Shown here in pieces: positions 53,684-64,000 of a stretch of DNA of 64,000 nt. The stretch covers positions 67,390,372 through 67,454,371 of the forward strand of contig CM043953.1 in assembly GCA_014529385.2 (NCBI GenBank). The letters are read 5' to 3'. The stretch comes from Adiantum capillus-veneris. Lineage: Eukaryota; Streptophyta; Polypodiopsida; Polypodiales; Pteridaceae. Each line of letters opens with the position of its first letter. Positions within the stretch are counted from its first letter, which is position 1. The translations under genes and the position numbers were made by a program. A model generated the notes under the pieces. The model saw nothing but the letters and a program-made list of their open reading frames with translations, had not been told where the DNA came from and did no database searches.

Positions 53684-54839
53684 GGTTTAATATTCTATTG
53701 AGAATTAAATAAACTAAAAAAAACTAAAAAGTATTTAGTCCTCAGAATTCTAAAATGAGAGTTTGAACAATTGATGTATGATCATTCTTTGTTGGGTGTA
53801 AGTTCTTCTATTGTGAATTGATGGTGTAAGCGTTTGAAATAATTATCTTTGTATTGCAACTAACTAGATTAAAAATATATTCAACATTTTTTGTAAATGC
53901 CAATTATTTGCTTAGATAGTAAACAGCGAGTATCAAAGTGCAAATGGTTATTGAAGCATTTGTCCTTTGGATTATGTGAAGATCTAGTTCTTTAATTGTA
54001 ACAAGATTTTATTCAAAGATATAAAGTGCGAGTATTTTGTTCCAAACTATGATTTTGTTTCTCTTCTAGATGATGCAGAGAATTGGAATTTATATCTTGA
54101 TTTTTTTTCAATAGAGGGAAGCTAGGACTAGTACATTTTTTTAGCTTGTCATGTAGCCATCGGAACATTGTATCAAGGTTTGTTGCAAAGAAACGATTGT
54201 ATAATGTATAACCATTATTTAAATTTGTAAATTGGAAGTAGAAGGCAATGCAAGTTCCAGAACATGTGCAATGCCATAAGGAGAATCCAACATAAATATT
54301 TTTTCTCCCCAGGATTTGAAAATCAAAGTGCATGGTGAGCCGGACCTTCCATCCACCAACAGATCAATGCATTTGTGACTTAAAGTATTTGCAAATTTGA
54401 TTTAAATGTTTGAATGTTATGATGATATTTGAAGGCACAGACCCCTTCAATTGTGTGGCAAAGCAACAGATGTATGATAATGATTCAATTTTGCATATTT
54501 ACTGCAATATTAACTTGCACATTTTAACAAGATCATAAATACATTGAGATTTTATAAATAAGTTAACACTTTCATTTTGTCATGACTATCATTGTCTAAT
54601 TAAATTGATATACCACCTATAATTATTTTAATGTGTATATACACTTGGATTTTTTCGTGACTATTTTATTATGAAACTTTTAATGTGTATTCATCCTTGA
54701 AAATTATGTCAAAGAGTATATCACCTATATAAATGGTATCTAAGAAAACAACTTGACTTTTTTATTTAAATTACTAATATTAGAAAGAATGCTATGTGCT
54801 CTAATGACATCGTAATCAAGATCCATTTGTGAATGTACC
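53684..54839. other. AT-rich unassigned sequence
   Basis: No gene, repeat or RNA recognised. Short open frames such as 54013-54333 (minus) have no family features. Confidence 0.45.
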
Positions 54840-56395
54840 GTGGATTCCTTGGCCACCCTATGTCCCTTGGGCCATAGGATATGAACTTAGAGCATATAGT
54901 GTTTCTTACTAGCATTTAAGACACCCTTTGGCCCTTGGGTCATACGCCAACTTAGAGCATGGAGGATTTCCTTTTAGCATAGAAGCATAGAGGGCACCTT
55001 GTGGCCCTAGGGCCATAGGGTGCTAAAATAAAGCATGTAGAATTTCTTGCTAACATGAAAGGTACCCTATGGCCCCAAGAGTGCCAGCAAAGATCATACA
55101 GGTCTTCTTAGTAGCATAGAGAGCACTCTATGACCCTAGTACCATAGGGCTCTAACATAGAGTCGATGAAGAGGCACATAAGTCACTCAATGTTCTTGGG
55201 GCCATAAAGTATTCTATGTGTATGTAGTAAGTAATTCTCTTCAAGGACACCTTGGCCACCCTACGGTCTTAGGTCCCTCTATGTCCTTAGGACCATAGGG
55301 TCTCAACATAGACAATAGATGGTTTCTTAGTATAGCACCCTATGGCCCTAGGACCACAGGGTTCCAACATAGAGCATATGGTGTTTCTTAGTAGCATATA
55401 GGGCACCCTAGGGCCATAGGGTGTGAACATAGAGCACACAAGGTTTCTTTCTAACATAGACAACACCTTGTGGTACTAGCACCATAGGGTGAAAACATGA
55501 AACATTAGGGGTGTGTCCCTAGGGACATAGGGTGCCATTATAAATCATATTGAGGTTCTTATTAGCATAGAATGACCCTATGGCCCTAGGTCCATAGGGT
55601 GCCTATATAGAGCATGGATGGCTACCTTGTGACCCTCGTGTTATAGGGTGCTAGCATTAGGCATAGAGGGTTTTCTAGCATAGAGGACACCCTATGGCCC
55701 TAGGACCATAGGATGCCAGCATAGCCCATGTAAGATTTCTCTTTTACCATAGAGGAAATCTTATGGATCTAGGGTCATAAGATGCCAACATAGTGTATAA
55801 ATGGCTTCTTATAAGTATACACGTAAACATAGTGCATAGAGGGATTTTTACTAGCATGAAGGCCGCCCTATGGCCTTGGGTCCATAGGGTGCAGGGTGCA
55901 ACATAGAGCATAGAGGGATTTTTATTAGCACCTTGTTGCCCTTGGGACACCATAGTGCCATAAAGTGGTTTTTATGTATGTAGTAGATAATTCTCTCACA
56001 CATGACACCTTGGTCACCATCTGGCCCTTGGACCATATGATAGTAGCATAGAGGACACCCTATAGCCCTAGGGTTTCCTTATAGCCCTAGGGCCATACAT
56101 TGCCAACATATAGTATACATGGTTTCTTCATAGAGAAAACCTTTTAACCCTACACAATAGAGTGGAAACCTAGACCATATAATGTATCTTACTAGCATAG
56201 AAGGCACCCTATGACCCTGAGGCGAAAGAGTACTAATTTAGGGCATAAAGGGTCTCTTCCTAGGATGAAGGGCACCTTGTGGCCCTAGGGCCATAGGGTG
56301 CCAACGTAGAGAATAGAGGGTTTATTGCTAACATAGAGGGTCTCTCTATAGGATAATGGGCACCCTATGGCCCTAGGTCATAGGGTGCCAATATA
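54840..56395. repeat. Satellite array 4
   Basis: Dyad monomers CACCCTATGGCCCTAGGGCCATAGGGTG with the array-2-type spacer CAACATAGAGCATA...GGTTTCTTACTAGCATAGAGGG; less regular than array 2. Confidence 0.88.
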
Positions 56396-57060
56396 AGACC
56401 AATTTAGGAAATTCAGGAAAAATTCACAATTTTGGGACAATTTAGAGTCTTGTCAAGACACTTAGAAATCTTAGCATCCTCGAGACAATACATTCATGTA
56501 AACTAGAGGGAATCTTGACATGGGTTTTGGACTTCTACATCCACATATTACATCTTACATCTTATATGTTTAGGTAGCTCAATCCTAAAGATACACATTC
56601 CAATCTGTAATTTTCATGGCACAAGAAGATGTTCTAGCAGCGATGTTGAGATGGCTACAAATGCGTATTGTATCTTACAAACTCTTTACTTCTAAGAAAG
56701 ATAGTAAAATCCTAAGGCTACATCATTCCAATTTTCAATTGTAATGGCACAAGAAGATGCTCAAGCGACAAGGACGTGAGAAAACAAATCTCAAGGCTCA
56801 CATTTGAACCTACAAAAAGGCAAGAAGGTGAGTTTCAATATCTAGCACGTTTCTTAGATCACTTCATGGAAAAGGTTCAACATATGAAATACCATGCTAG
56901 AGGAGAAAAAATGATTTTTTTGGAAACTCTTATATCCCAACTCTTACACTTGAAAGTCAACAAACAAGCTGATGGAGATCAACTTACAAGACATTGGAGT
57001 GGGAACTAGTCCAAAAAATCCATACACCTAAGATCTAAGGCACAAAATTATCACATTTGA
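56396..57060. other. Sequence with a 128-bp imperfect tandem duplication
   Basis: AATCCTAA...ATGGCACAAGAAGATG occurs with the ATG at 56616 and again at 56744, 128 bases apart. A 77-codon plus frame (56776-57009) follows, starting within the second copy region; no family is recognised. Confidence 0.45.
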
Positions 57061-57139
57061 AATGGAGCCATATAATTTTTTTGGGTGAGAACCTAGGAAG
57101 ATGGAGCATGCTTGAACTAGGCAAGAGAGAACTAGACAA

Positions 57140-57400
57140 CTCGAACTTGACGTTGTGCTCTAAAGCCAAGACGTTGCACTGAAATAATTCGAACTTGATG
57201 TTGAGCTCTAAAGCCAAGAAAGTGCATTGAAAACAACTTGAATGTGAGTTTAGCTCCAAAGCCAAGAAATAGTACTGAGAGAAACTCAAACTTGAGGTTG
57301 AGCTTGAAAGCCAAGAAGTCGCATGTCACTAAAAAGAATTTGAACTTGAGGTTGAGCTCTAAATCCAAGTACATTGAAAATAAATTGCAAGACCGTATGA
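57140..57400. repeat. ~48-bp repeat, possible decayed coiled-coil coding
   Basis: GAACTTGAGGTTGAGCTC-like units recur at about 57142, 57190, 57239, 57287 and 57338. On the plus strand one frame gives heptad-like ELEVELxSQEVALK, about 16 residues per unit, with stops in most copies. The last unit leads to ENKLQDRMKKTKPKTAFKTF. Coding origin is uncertain. Confidence 0.45.
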
Positions 57401-57930
57401 AGAAAACAAAGCCTAAGACCGCATTTAAAACATTCATCCAAAACCATGAGTGAGACAAAACCATGCTGCTCATATTGACGGTTCATCAAGGGTGCGGTCT
57501 CTGCATGGAAGAAGAAGGAGAATTGCAAGACGGCTCTAAGGCGGTTCTAGCATGGATAGGTTTTGTAGACAATGGACATAGGACAATAGCAATCGGAGGT
57601 GATAGAGATATGGCCATGAGTTCAGAAGAGTAGCCAAGGGTGGTATGGGATGTGGTGGCAACCGGTTGGCCAACAATACAACCAATGCTCTAACATTAAG
57701 CTTGAGTTTGATGTTACTTCCAATAGAAAATCCAACTTGAACTTGAGTTGGAGGCTAGATTGTACAAAACCAAAAACTTGAGCTCTAGGCTAGATAGTTT
57801 TCACCAAAAAAATCAAATGCTGCCTTTAGGCTCCACCCCAAGAAGAAAGGATCCAAATTCCACGCTCTATGCTGCAAGAAACGAGCCCATACACTTTTTG
57901 TAAAGCTGTCACATTTAATGCATACAGTTG
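57401..57930. other. Unassigned sequence
   Basis: No recognised gene or repeat. A weak second set of ELE/LELE-like text appears near 57700-57790. Confidence 0.35.
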
Positions 57931-58690
57931 TCACCCTACTAATTTGAAATTCAAAATAAGCGTTTGCATTTGACGATCCGTCAAGTTCACCCCGTTAATG
58001 TTGCCACCATCAGGAGCCTCCTTCTGCTTGCTCACAAGGTAGCACGAAGTGAAGAGGGCGGTGACAAGCAAGAGGAAGAGCAGCACAAAGACACCATTGC
58101 CGCAAGAGGAATCGGTCACCTGGGAGCCTGCACCGAGGGCATTCTATCTACGGGTAAATTGCTCAAACCCCTGTTTAGGCAGTTAGCCTTGAACTCAAAA
58201 CCCTTCCCATCAACCTTGTCGAGGCAGTCAAAGAGGGCGGAGATGTTGAGAGCCTGCATAGGGGGCATTCTACCTGCGGGTAAACTGTCTCAAGGTCGAA
58301 CTCAGAACCCTGCTTGTTGACCTTGCTGAGGCGTCCTTGAAAAATGCTTGCAGGCCGTCCCTCATGACGTGGTCACCCCTAAGCAGTGATGGCGTGCAAT
58401 CGACTTGGGTATTAGGATTCCTCTAGCAGTGATAAGAGCGTGTGTGCGCTTCGGTGGTCAAGGCAGAGTAGAAATTGCAGAGGCACTCAAAGAGGGCGGA
58501 GATGTTGAAGCTATATTCTGTTGTACCTCGCCCATGCTTTTGAGCTTATCAGCGATGGCGAAGAAGGCAGCAGCAGAGGCGAAAATGGAGAGGGAGACCG
58601 GGCACCAGGCGAGGGAGCATGTGAGGAAGTTGCTTTGCGTGAAGGTGACCACCTGGAACATGGGGTACAATGACAGCCGTCCTTGTTGAT
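57931..58690 (-). pseudogene. Possible remnant of a membrane-protein gene
   Basis: On the minus strand a GC-richer stretch gives hydrophobic segments: VFVLLFLLLVTALFTSCYLV (about 58090-58030) and NFLTCSLAWCPVSLSIFASA (about 58630-58570) followed by AFFAIADKLKSMGEVQQN. Between them lie ALNISALFDCLDKVDGKGFE and stops. Base composition differs from the flanking AT-rich DNA. I do not recognise the family, and the segments may belong to separate exons. Confidence 0.25.
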
Positions 58691-59110
58691 TTCTGAGTTA
58701 CTGCGGCTGCATTAGATTAGCATAACATAACATTTATAAAATAATATACAGAGCAGCTACTAACCTTGGACATTTCAGAGAGCTTTTGGCTGCTAGTACA
58801 ACTGGTATCCCACCATTGCCAGTTGCTAATTCAACTCGGAGAAAGGGAAGACGACACAACTCCAAAACCTTTCCTAGACTCACTGCAGTCATGCCTAGTC
58901 TGACGGTCTTTGGGATTGACTTGACAAGGCTAGCAAAACGAGGGCATCTTGATCCTGTCATCAGTCGAGAAGCTTAGATTGAGAGTGCAGTCTAGATTCT
59001 GAGCAGTCGAAGCAAGAACAATATTCCATGCCCATTGGGAGAGCTAGGCTAGGGTGGGTAAGACTACCATTGCGGAGGGAATGTGCAGAGGATCGTAGGG
59101 GTCTCCAATC
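58691..59110. other. Unassigned sequence
   Basis: No recognised feature. Confidence 0.3.
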
Positions 59111-59420
59111 TATTTTTTGTTCATGGTGTTTTGCACTAAGATAGGGTGTAGGCTCGAACTCAAGTTTGAGCCTCCACCGCATCTTGGTGCATAACACCAT
59201 CTTAGGGTAGGCTCAAAATCCTCCACCCCATCTTGGTGCATAACACCATGAGTAGGTAGCCTAGTGGAGGTTTGCAGGCTCGAACTTAAGTTCGAGCCTC
59301 CATCCCATTTTTATGCATAACACCATGAGTAGGTAGTCTAGTGGAGGCTTGAAAAAGTTCTAGCCTACCTCCAACATTGATACAATAAGCACGACCTTCA
59401 CCTAGGGGGGCTTAAGTTTG
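59110..59420. repeat. Tandem palindromic repeat with GGCTCGAACTTAAGTTCGAGCC
   Basis: Units of CTCCACCCCATCTTGGTGCATAACACCATGAGTAGGTAG and CTAGTGGAGG alternate with a dyad. The dyad is a perfect 22-bp palindrome at 59278-59299 and imperfect near 59151 and 59406. A related unit lies near 59586. Confidence 0.75.
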
Positions 59421-59790
59421 AGCCTCCACCCCACCTAGGTGAAGGATGAGCCCATTTCTTTCTTGTGTCATTTTCCACTAGGGTGGGGTACAATCTTGAT
59501 TGAGCATCCACCCTACCCAGATAGAAGTCCACACATTGCTTGCTCCACGCGTTTTGTACCAGTTTTGTATTAAGATGGGGTTTAGGCTCAAGCTTAAGCT
59601 AGAGCTTCCAACCAACTTGGTGTCGAGAACCAATATGCTACAACTTAAGTGATCCTTCAAGGTTTAGCTTTCTCTTAGTCTTTTTTCGGTACACATATAG
59701 AGAAGGGTTTCATTACCTTCAACTCACAATTGAAGGTGCTTCCCATAATTACCTCATATCCTGACTTTGATGAAGACTCCAATCTCTTCG
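59421..59790. other. Degenerate continuation of the palindromic repeat, then unassigned
   Basis: Contains the related word GGCTCAAGCTTAAGCTAGAGC near 59586 and otherwise nothing recognised. Confidence 0.4.
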
Positions 59791-60295
59791 GGAATGAGAC
59801 TAAAATACATCCTATGATATGTCGTGAAAGTCTTACAGTCTTGAATATAAAGAAAATACACCATATTACATACAATCGATACCACCGTAGTCTCAAAAAA
59901 AATTTCAAAAGGTTGATGCAGATTGTGTTTTATTCTCTTGAAGTCTCTCAGCTTTTTCCAAATTCCCTTCATCTTTTAGGACCAATTTTATTTTATTCTC
60001 TTGGAGTTCTTCACCTTCTTGAAATTCCTTGTATCTAAGTTAGAAGTCATGAGACTTAGATAAACTCTATGATATGTCATCAAAGACATAGTCATTTATC
60101 CAAACACAATACACCATATTATATACAGTAATACCATCATAGTCTCATGGATTTTTTCAAAAGCTAGGTGCAAATTGTGTTTCATTCTCTTGAAATTTCT
60201 CATTTTTTCCTCATTCTTGAACTTCTTGTAGGGACGATTTTGTTTTATTCTCTTGACACTCTTCAAATTTGAGATTCTCCTTGTCTTGTAGTACC
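59791..60295. repeat. ~254-bp imperfect tandem duplication
   Basis: ACACCATATTA..ATAC at 59857 and 60111 marks two copies. Both contain ATACCA.C.TAGTCTCA, GATTGTGTTTTATTCTCTTGAA-like and CTTGAA/C-TTCTTG text. Open frames here are not supported as genes. Confidence 0.75.
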
Positions 60296-60539
60296 TATTT
60301 TACAACTTTTCTGTTAAAGCATGCTGCTAATTGCTATCAAAAAGATAAGTAGGCTATTACTAGTCAAATGCTTCTTATTAGAGTAGATCAAATTTAACTA
60401 AGATTGCAAGTCCCAATCTAAATATGGGACTTGAATAAATCCCAAAATTCGTAAATTGGACTTATATAGAGTCTCTAAGATGGCACCTAGGATAAAGTGG
60501 TCCTTGCAAACATGGTAAGGAATACTCTCAAAGGTCACA

Positions 60540-61182
60540 TTTTCCACCCCATGGTGCTTGGGACCATAGAGTGCCAACAGAGAGCATGTAGGGTTTCTTA
60601 CTAGCATAGAGAGCACTCTACGACCCTGGGTCCATAGGGTGTCAACATAGTCAAATGGGGTGGAAACATAGAGCATATAGGGTTTCTTACTATCATGGAG
60701 GACACCCTGTGTCCTTGGTTCCATAGGATGCAAACATATAGCATGGAGGGTTTCTTGCTAGCATAGAGAGCATCCTATGGCCTTAGGGGCCATACGATTC
60801 CAACAAAGAGAATAAAGGGTTTTTTGATAGCATAGAGGATAGCTTATTTCCCTAGGGCCATATGATACAAAAATAGAAGAATCCTAAGAAGGGCACCTAG
60901 GCCACTAAATCACCATGGGGCCATAAGGTGGTATTTGTGGGGAATTCTCCTAAAGGGTTCCTTGGCCACCCTATGGCATTTGGGCCATAGGTTACCAACA
61001 TAGATTTTAGATGGTTTCTTACTAGCATAGAGTGTACCTTGTGGCCTACGGTCTTTAGATGCTAATATAGAGTTTCAATGGATTCTTACTAGGTGTAGGG
61101 GGCACCCTATGGCCGTGGGGCCATAGGGTGTCAATGTAGAGCACATAGGTTTTCTTTCTAGCATAGAGGGCACCCTATGGCC
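60540..61182. repeat. Satellite array 5
   Basis: Dyad monomers (CACCCTATGGCCGTGGGGCCATAGGGTG) with the array-2/4 spacer (ATAGAGCATATAGGGTTTCTTACTA.CAT). The Copia LTR starts directly after ...CACCCTATGGCC. Confidence 0.87.
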
Positions 61183-61325
61183 TGTTGAGATGTAGAGAGA
61201 AAGAGAGAGAGACGAAACAAGAGACACACCATATACGCTTCCAAAGACTGATTCATATTGAGGACAAGATACAAATATATAGGTGAGACCAAGTTCAGTA
61301 GAGTGAGCCATATATAGCTCCAACA
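61183..61325 (-). repeat. Copia 3' LTR
   Basis: 143 bp by its boundaries: TGTTGAGATG at the left and GCTCCAACA at the right (so TGTTGGAGC...CATCTCAACA in element orientation), next to a G-rich tract GAGTGGGGG. Length and end words match the 142-bp LTRs of the element at 44041. The other LTR is not in the window. Confidence 0.75.
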
Positions 61326-61400
61326 CCCCCACTCAAACAAAGGTCTCTAGCTTTGGATGAAAAAACCCTTGGGGAGTTCAAGGGAAAAACCCAAGCCCCT
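61326..61400 (-). promoter_or_regulatory. Copia 3' UTR end: hairpin and polypurine tract
   Basis: In element orientation: GGGTTTTTCCCTTGAACTCC, then CCAAGGGTTTTTTCATCCA, then GAGTGGGGG and the LTR. CCCTTG and CAAGGG can pair. The nested element at 46415-46486 has nearly the same text with a variant loop. Confidence 0.8.
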
Positions 61401-61572
61401 ATACAATGTGAAATATGAACCAACGGTGATGATGTGAAAGTGAATTGTGTATCTATGTACAAATATTCAAGTGACTTAGATATCACAAGGTGCAAATGTG
61501 GAGTGTGCATAGTGCATGGTACCTAAAAGATTACAATTTCATATGTACAAAGCTATTACAATAGCAAAGAAG

Positions 61573-63807
61573 CTAATCTAGAAAGAGTGAGGCCGAAGCA
61601 ACTCCAAGCTCCGAGCGCAAGAGGATGAAACGTGACTCATTGAGGCCTTTGGTAAAAATGTCTGCAATCATCTGGTCACTTGGACAGTGTTCAACCATAA
61701 TGGTTCCTTTGCGTACTTCATACCTCACATAATGATAATGGACAGCAATGTGCTTTGACTTATTATGTTGAACATAGTCTTTTGCAAGGCTAATAGCACT
61801 TTGGTTGTCACACCGCAAGGGTGTGCTAGAAAGAGGAGAGTGACCAATATCAACCAGCATTTGTCGAAGCCAAATCAACTCACGAGCTGCAAGTGATGCC
61901 GCAACATATTCTGACTCAGTCGTAGAAACTGCAACACAACGTTGTTTCTTGCTGGTCCAAGAAACAAGACAACCATTTATAAAGAAGCAATTTCCACTAG
62001 TAGATCGCATAGATAAATGTGAGCTTGCCCAGTCTGCATCTATGTAACCCAAAAGAGAAAGAGATTGCATGGAATCCGATGTGAGTTGTCGTGGATAGAC
62101 TAAACCAAAATATGTAGTGCCTTTCAAGTATTTCAATACACGCTTTGCAGCAAACCAATGCTTAAGAGAAGGACATGCAAGATGTTGTCCAAGATAATTA
62201 GCAGCAAACAGAATATCAGGATGAGTGTTGGTGCCAACAAACTGAAGACATCCAATCAAGTTAGCATAAGGTTGATTTGTGACAAGTTGACCGCCATTGT
62301 CAGAAGTATTCTTCGTAGAGCTCGCAAGACAAGGTGTGTTGGCTGAATGTGCAGGTTCCATACCAAATTTTTGAATAGTATCTGCAATAAACTTTGATTG
62401 TCGAAGGAATAAAATACCTTTTGTACAGTTTCGTTGGATTTTAATGCCAAGACAAGAGTGAATCTCTCCAAGATCCACCATATCGAATGCAAAAGACAAT
62501 AACTTTTTCACTTGCTGAAGAAATCCCAAATCATTGAAAACAAGGATGGTATCATCCACATAAAGAGCAAGAATCACAAAACTGCTACCTTGGCATTTTA
62601 TGTATAAGTTGGGGTCTGACGAGCAAGAGATGAATCCTTTAGAGGTGAGAAAAAGATCAAATTTTGTATACCAGGCTCGCGAAGCTTGTTTGAGACCATA
62701 TAGTGCCTTATGGAGTTGAGCAACAAGGTCTTCTTTACCTGGAATAACAAACCCTTCTGGTTGTTCCATATAAATTTCCTCTTCCAAGTCACCATTAAGA
62801 AAAGCAATTCGCACATCCATTTGATGAGCTTCTAAATCAAATTGAACCGCAAATGCCAATAAAACTCGAACACTTGTAATGCGAACAACTGGTGAAAAAG
62901 TCTCTTGATAATCAACACCAGCTTTTTGGGAGTAACCTTTTGCAACTAAACGTGCCTTGAACTTGTCAAAAGATCCATCTGCTTTTACTTTTGTCTTATA
63001 CACCCACTTACATTTAATAGCTGTACGACCACGAGGTAATTCAGTTAGTATCCATGTACCTTTAGAGATAAGAGAATCGTACTCTGCTTCCATAGCCTCT
63101 TGACATTGATCCTTTTGTGGTGAAGAGATAGCTTCATCATAAGTAAAGGGATCTTCAGAAGTAGAAAAAGCATTATCAGCAATATCGTCATCATAAACAT
63201 GACATGAGCCATGTTCAAAATCAATAGGCAGATCAACAAAAATATCAATATCATCATTGGCAACATTTGGAATGGATGGTTGTGAAGAGGAAAGTTGCTC
63301 TATAGGAAGAGTTTCATCTTCTGAAAGAAATGGAAAATCCTGAAGCAATGATTTAGTATCATCAGAATCATCCATGGACCATGAGCCTCCCATAAGCTGT
63401 TCGTTAAAAGTAGCATCACGATTCACAATTACTTTCTTGGAGGAAGGGTCATAGAATTTGTAGCCTTTGAAAGTGTCAGAATATCCAATAAAAATAACTT
63501 TAAGACCAAGAGCATCAAGCTTTGTTCGTGTTTCTTTGGGAACATGAATATAAGCAATACATCCAAAGGTTCGAAAATGAGATACAGAAGGAATGCCACC
63601 TGTCCATGCTGTGATGGGTATCTTACCAGAGGGTGCAGTAGTAGGAAGATGATTCTGAATAAATGCTGCTATCAAAGTAGCTTTAGCCCAGAAAACACGA
63701 GATAAGCCAGAATGAATCAGCATACATCTTACAGCATTGAGAATAGTGCGATTCTTTTGTTCAGCAACACCGTTCTGTTGAGGCGAATATGGAATAGTGT
63801 GTTCATG
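61573..63807 (-). CDS. pol: Copia pol: integrase C-terminal part, RT and RNase H
   Basis: 744 codons open from the break at 63807 to the stop at 61573. It starts HEHTIPYSPQQNGVAEQKNR, the end of the integrase core with the catalytic Glu in the next helix region, then FRTFGCIAYIHVPKETRTKL. The RT has KWVYKTKVKADGSFDKFKAR, MDVRIAFLNGDLEEEIYMEQ (MDVKTAFLNG in most), LYGLKQASRAWY and ALYVDDTILV with the YVDD box. RNase H follows: YIDADWASSHLSMRSTSGNC, SKKQRCVAVSTTESEYVAAS and LRCDNQSAISLAKD. KHIAVHYHYVR has Ala where KHIDVHYH is usual. The absence of any stop makes this the best preserved coding region in the window. Confidence 0.92.
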   Translation of the reverse strand, partial: HEHTIPYSPQQNGVAEQKNRTILNAVRCMLIHSGLSRVFWAKATLIAAFIQNHLPTTAPSGKIPITAWTGGIPSVSHFRTFGCIAYIHVPKETRTKLDALGLKVIFIGYSDTFKGYKFYDPSSKKVIVNRDATFNEQLMGGSWSMDDSDDTKSLLQDFPFLSEDETLPIEQLSSSQPSIPNVANDDIDIFVDLPIDFEHGSCHVYDDDIADNAFSTSEDPFTYDEAISSPQKDQCQEAMEAEYDSLISKGTWILTELPRGRTAIKCKWVYKTKVKADGSFDKFKARLVAKGYSQKAGVDYQETFSPVVRITSVRVLLAFAVQFDLEAHQMDVRIAFLNGDLEEEIYMEQPEGFVIPGKEDLVAQLHKALYGLKQASRAWYTKFDLFLTSKGFISCSSDPNLYIKCQGSSFVILALYVDDTILVFNDLGFLQQVKKLLSFAFDMVDLGEIHSCLGIKIQRNCTKGILFLRQSKFIADTIQKFGMEPAHSANTPCLASSTKNTSDNGGQLVTNQPYANLIGCLQFVGTNTHPDILFAANYLGQHLACPSLKHWFAAKRVLKYLKGTTYFGLVYPRQLTSDSMQSLSLLGYIDADWASSHLSMRSTSGNCFFINGCLVSWTSKKQRCVAVSTTESEYVAASLAARELIWLRQMLVDIGHSPLSSTPLRCDNQSAISLAKDYVQHNKSKHIAVHYHYVRYEVRKGTIMVEHCPSDQMIADIFTKGLNESRFILLRSELGVASASLFLD

Positions 63808-64000
63808 CACTACAAGAGGTTGTGTGCTCTTGTGACGCTGTTAGCGACGGAAATACACTGGGTTTTTATAACCCCCGGCGTCGCTAAAACTGTCGCTACG
63901 AGCGTCACTACGAGAGCGTCGCTATATGCGTCGCTATATAGAGACGCTCATAGCGACACTCATAGCGACGGTTATAGCGACGTTTACACAGAAGACTATA
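63808..64000. mobile_element. CACTA-like DNA transposon terminus
   Basis: CACTACAAGAGG begins exactly where Copia similarity stops (63808). CACTACAAGA is typical of plant CACTA ends. The subterminal region is packed with GTCGCTA/TAGCGAC words on both strands. A nested hairpin (TTAGCGACG ... CGTCGCTAA, with GGGTT-TTTAT-AACCC inside) spans 63841-63887. The rest of the element is outside the window, so the other end and 3-bp duplication cannot be checked. Confidence 0.65.

Larger units (their letters stand above)
61183..63807 (-). mobile_element. Ty1/Copia retrotransposon, 3' portion
   Basis: Minus strand. The 3' LTR is 61183-61325, then a 247-bp 3' UTR with the polypurine tract, then pol from 61573 upward. 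The 5' half is separated by a CACTA-like terminus at 63808 and lies beyond the window. It inserted in satellite array 5. Confidence 0.9.

Noticed and set aside
56776-57009. 77-codon plus-strand frame as a gene
   Set aside because: No family features, and it partly overlaps a local duplication; evidence too weak to call.

Overview
The window is repeat-dominated nuclear DNA of a land plant. The evidence is nested Ty3/Gypsy elements of Tat and Athila type, a Ty1/Copia element, a small LTR element primed by initiator-Met tRNA, a CACTA-like terminus, and a U2-type GT-AG intron in a decayed gene. DUF7869-like genes and kilobase arrays of complex satellites would suit a large non-seed vascular plant genome such as a fern, but that is only an inference. 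No intact cellular gene is supported.

Layout. 1-14100: a decayed DUF7869-like gene on the minus strand, with a possible DUF8039-like upstream part. It is split by element E1 (1607-12943), a complete Tat-like Ty3 element with 2.7 kb LTRs. Deleting E1 and one copy of its 4-bp target duplication rejoins the host reading frame. 14120-15850: satellite array 1, with a 122-bp dimer. 16302-25437: E2, a second Tat-like element on the minus strand with about 1.45 kb LTRs and a 4-bp duplication. 26709-32190: satellite array 2, with a higher-order period near 480-500 bp. 32253-34980: an intron-bearing pseudogene of unknown family with a ParB-like stretch. 35580-51914: E3, a 16.3 kb Ty3 element (5-bp duplication) that landed in satellite array 3. 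E3 itself contains a 2.6 kb TRIM/LARD-type element at 44041-46628. 52339-53683: a non-coding TIR element. 54840-56395 and 60540-61182: satellite arrays 4 and 5. 61183-63807: the 3' part of a Copia element on the minus strand, cut by a CACTA-like terminus at 63808.

How the parts relate. E1 and E2 share the Gag-PR-RT-RNaseH-second RNaseH-integrase order. Each also carries a pair of small homologous ORFs (called A and B here, about 70 codons each) between the primer binding site and gag, in opposite order in the two elements. For A, most identical residues use different codons, which points to protein-level selection. E3 is built differently. After removing the nested element, one reading frame of about 3,160 codons runs from gag through PR, RT, RNaseH and integrase into a second retropepsin-like domain (DTGA) and a W-P-repeat tail. 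It holds eleven in-frame stops and no frameshift. A separate 141-codon ORF lies further downstream. The nested small element shares its last ~70 bp before the 3' LTR, including a hairpin and the polypurine tract, with the Copia element at 61183, so a Copia relative is probably its driver. All five satellite arrays are built on one dyad (CCCTATGGCC-n-GGCCATAGGG) with different spacers.

Every recognisable coding region in the retroelements, apart from the truncated Copia pol, ORFs A and B of E1 and the 3' ORF of E3, carries nonsense or frameshift lesions.
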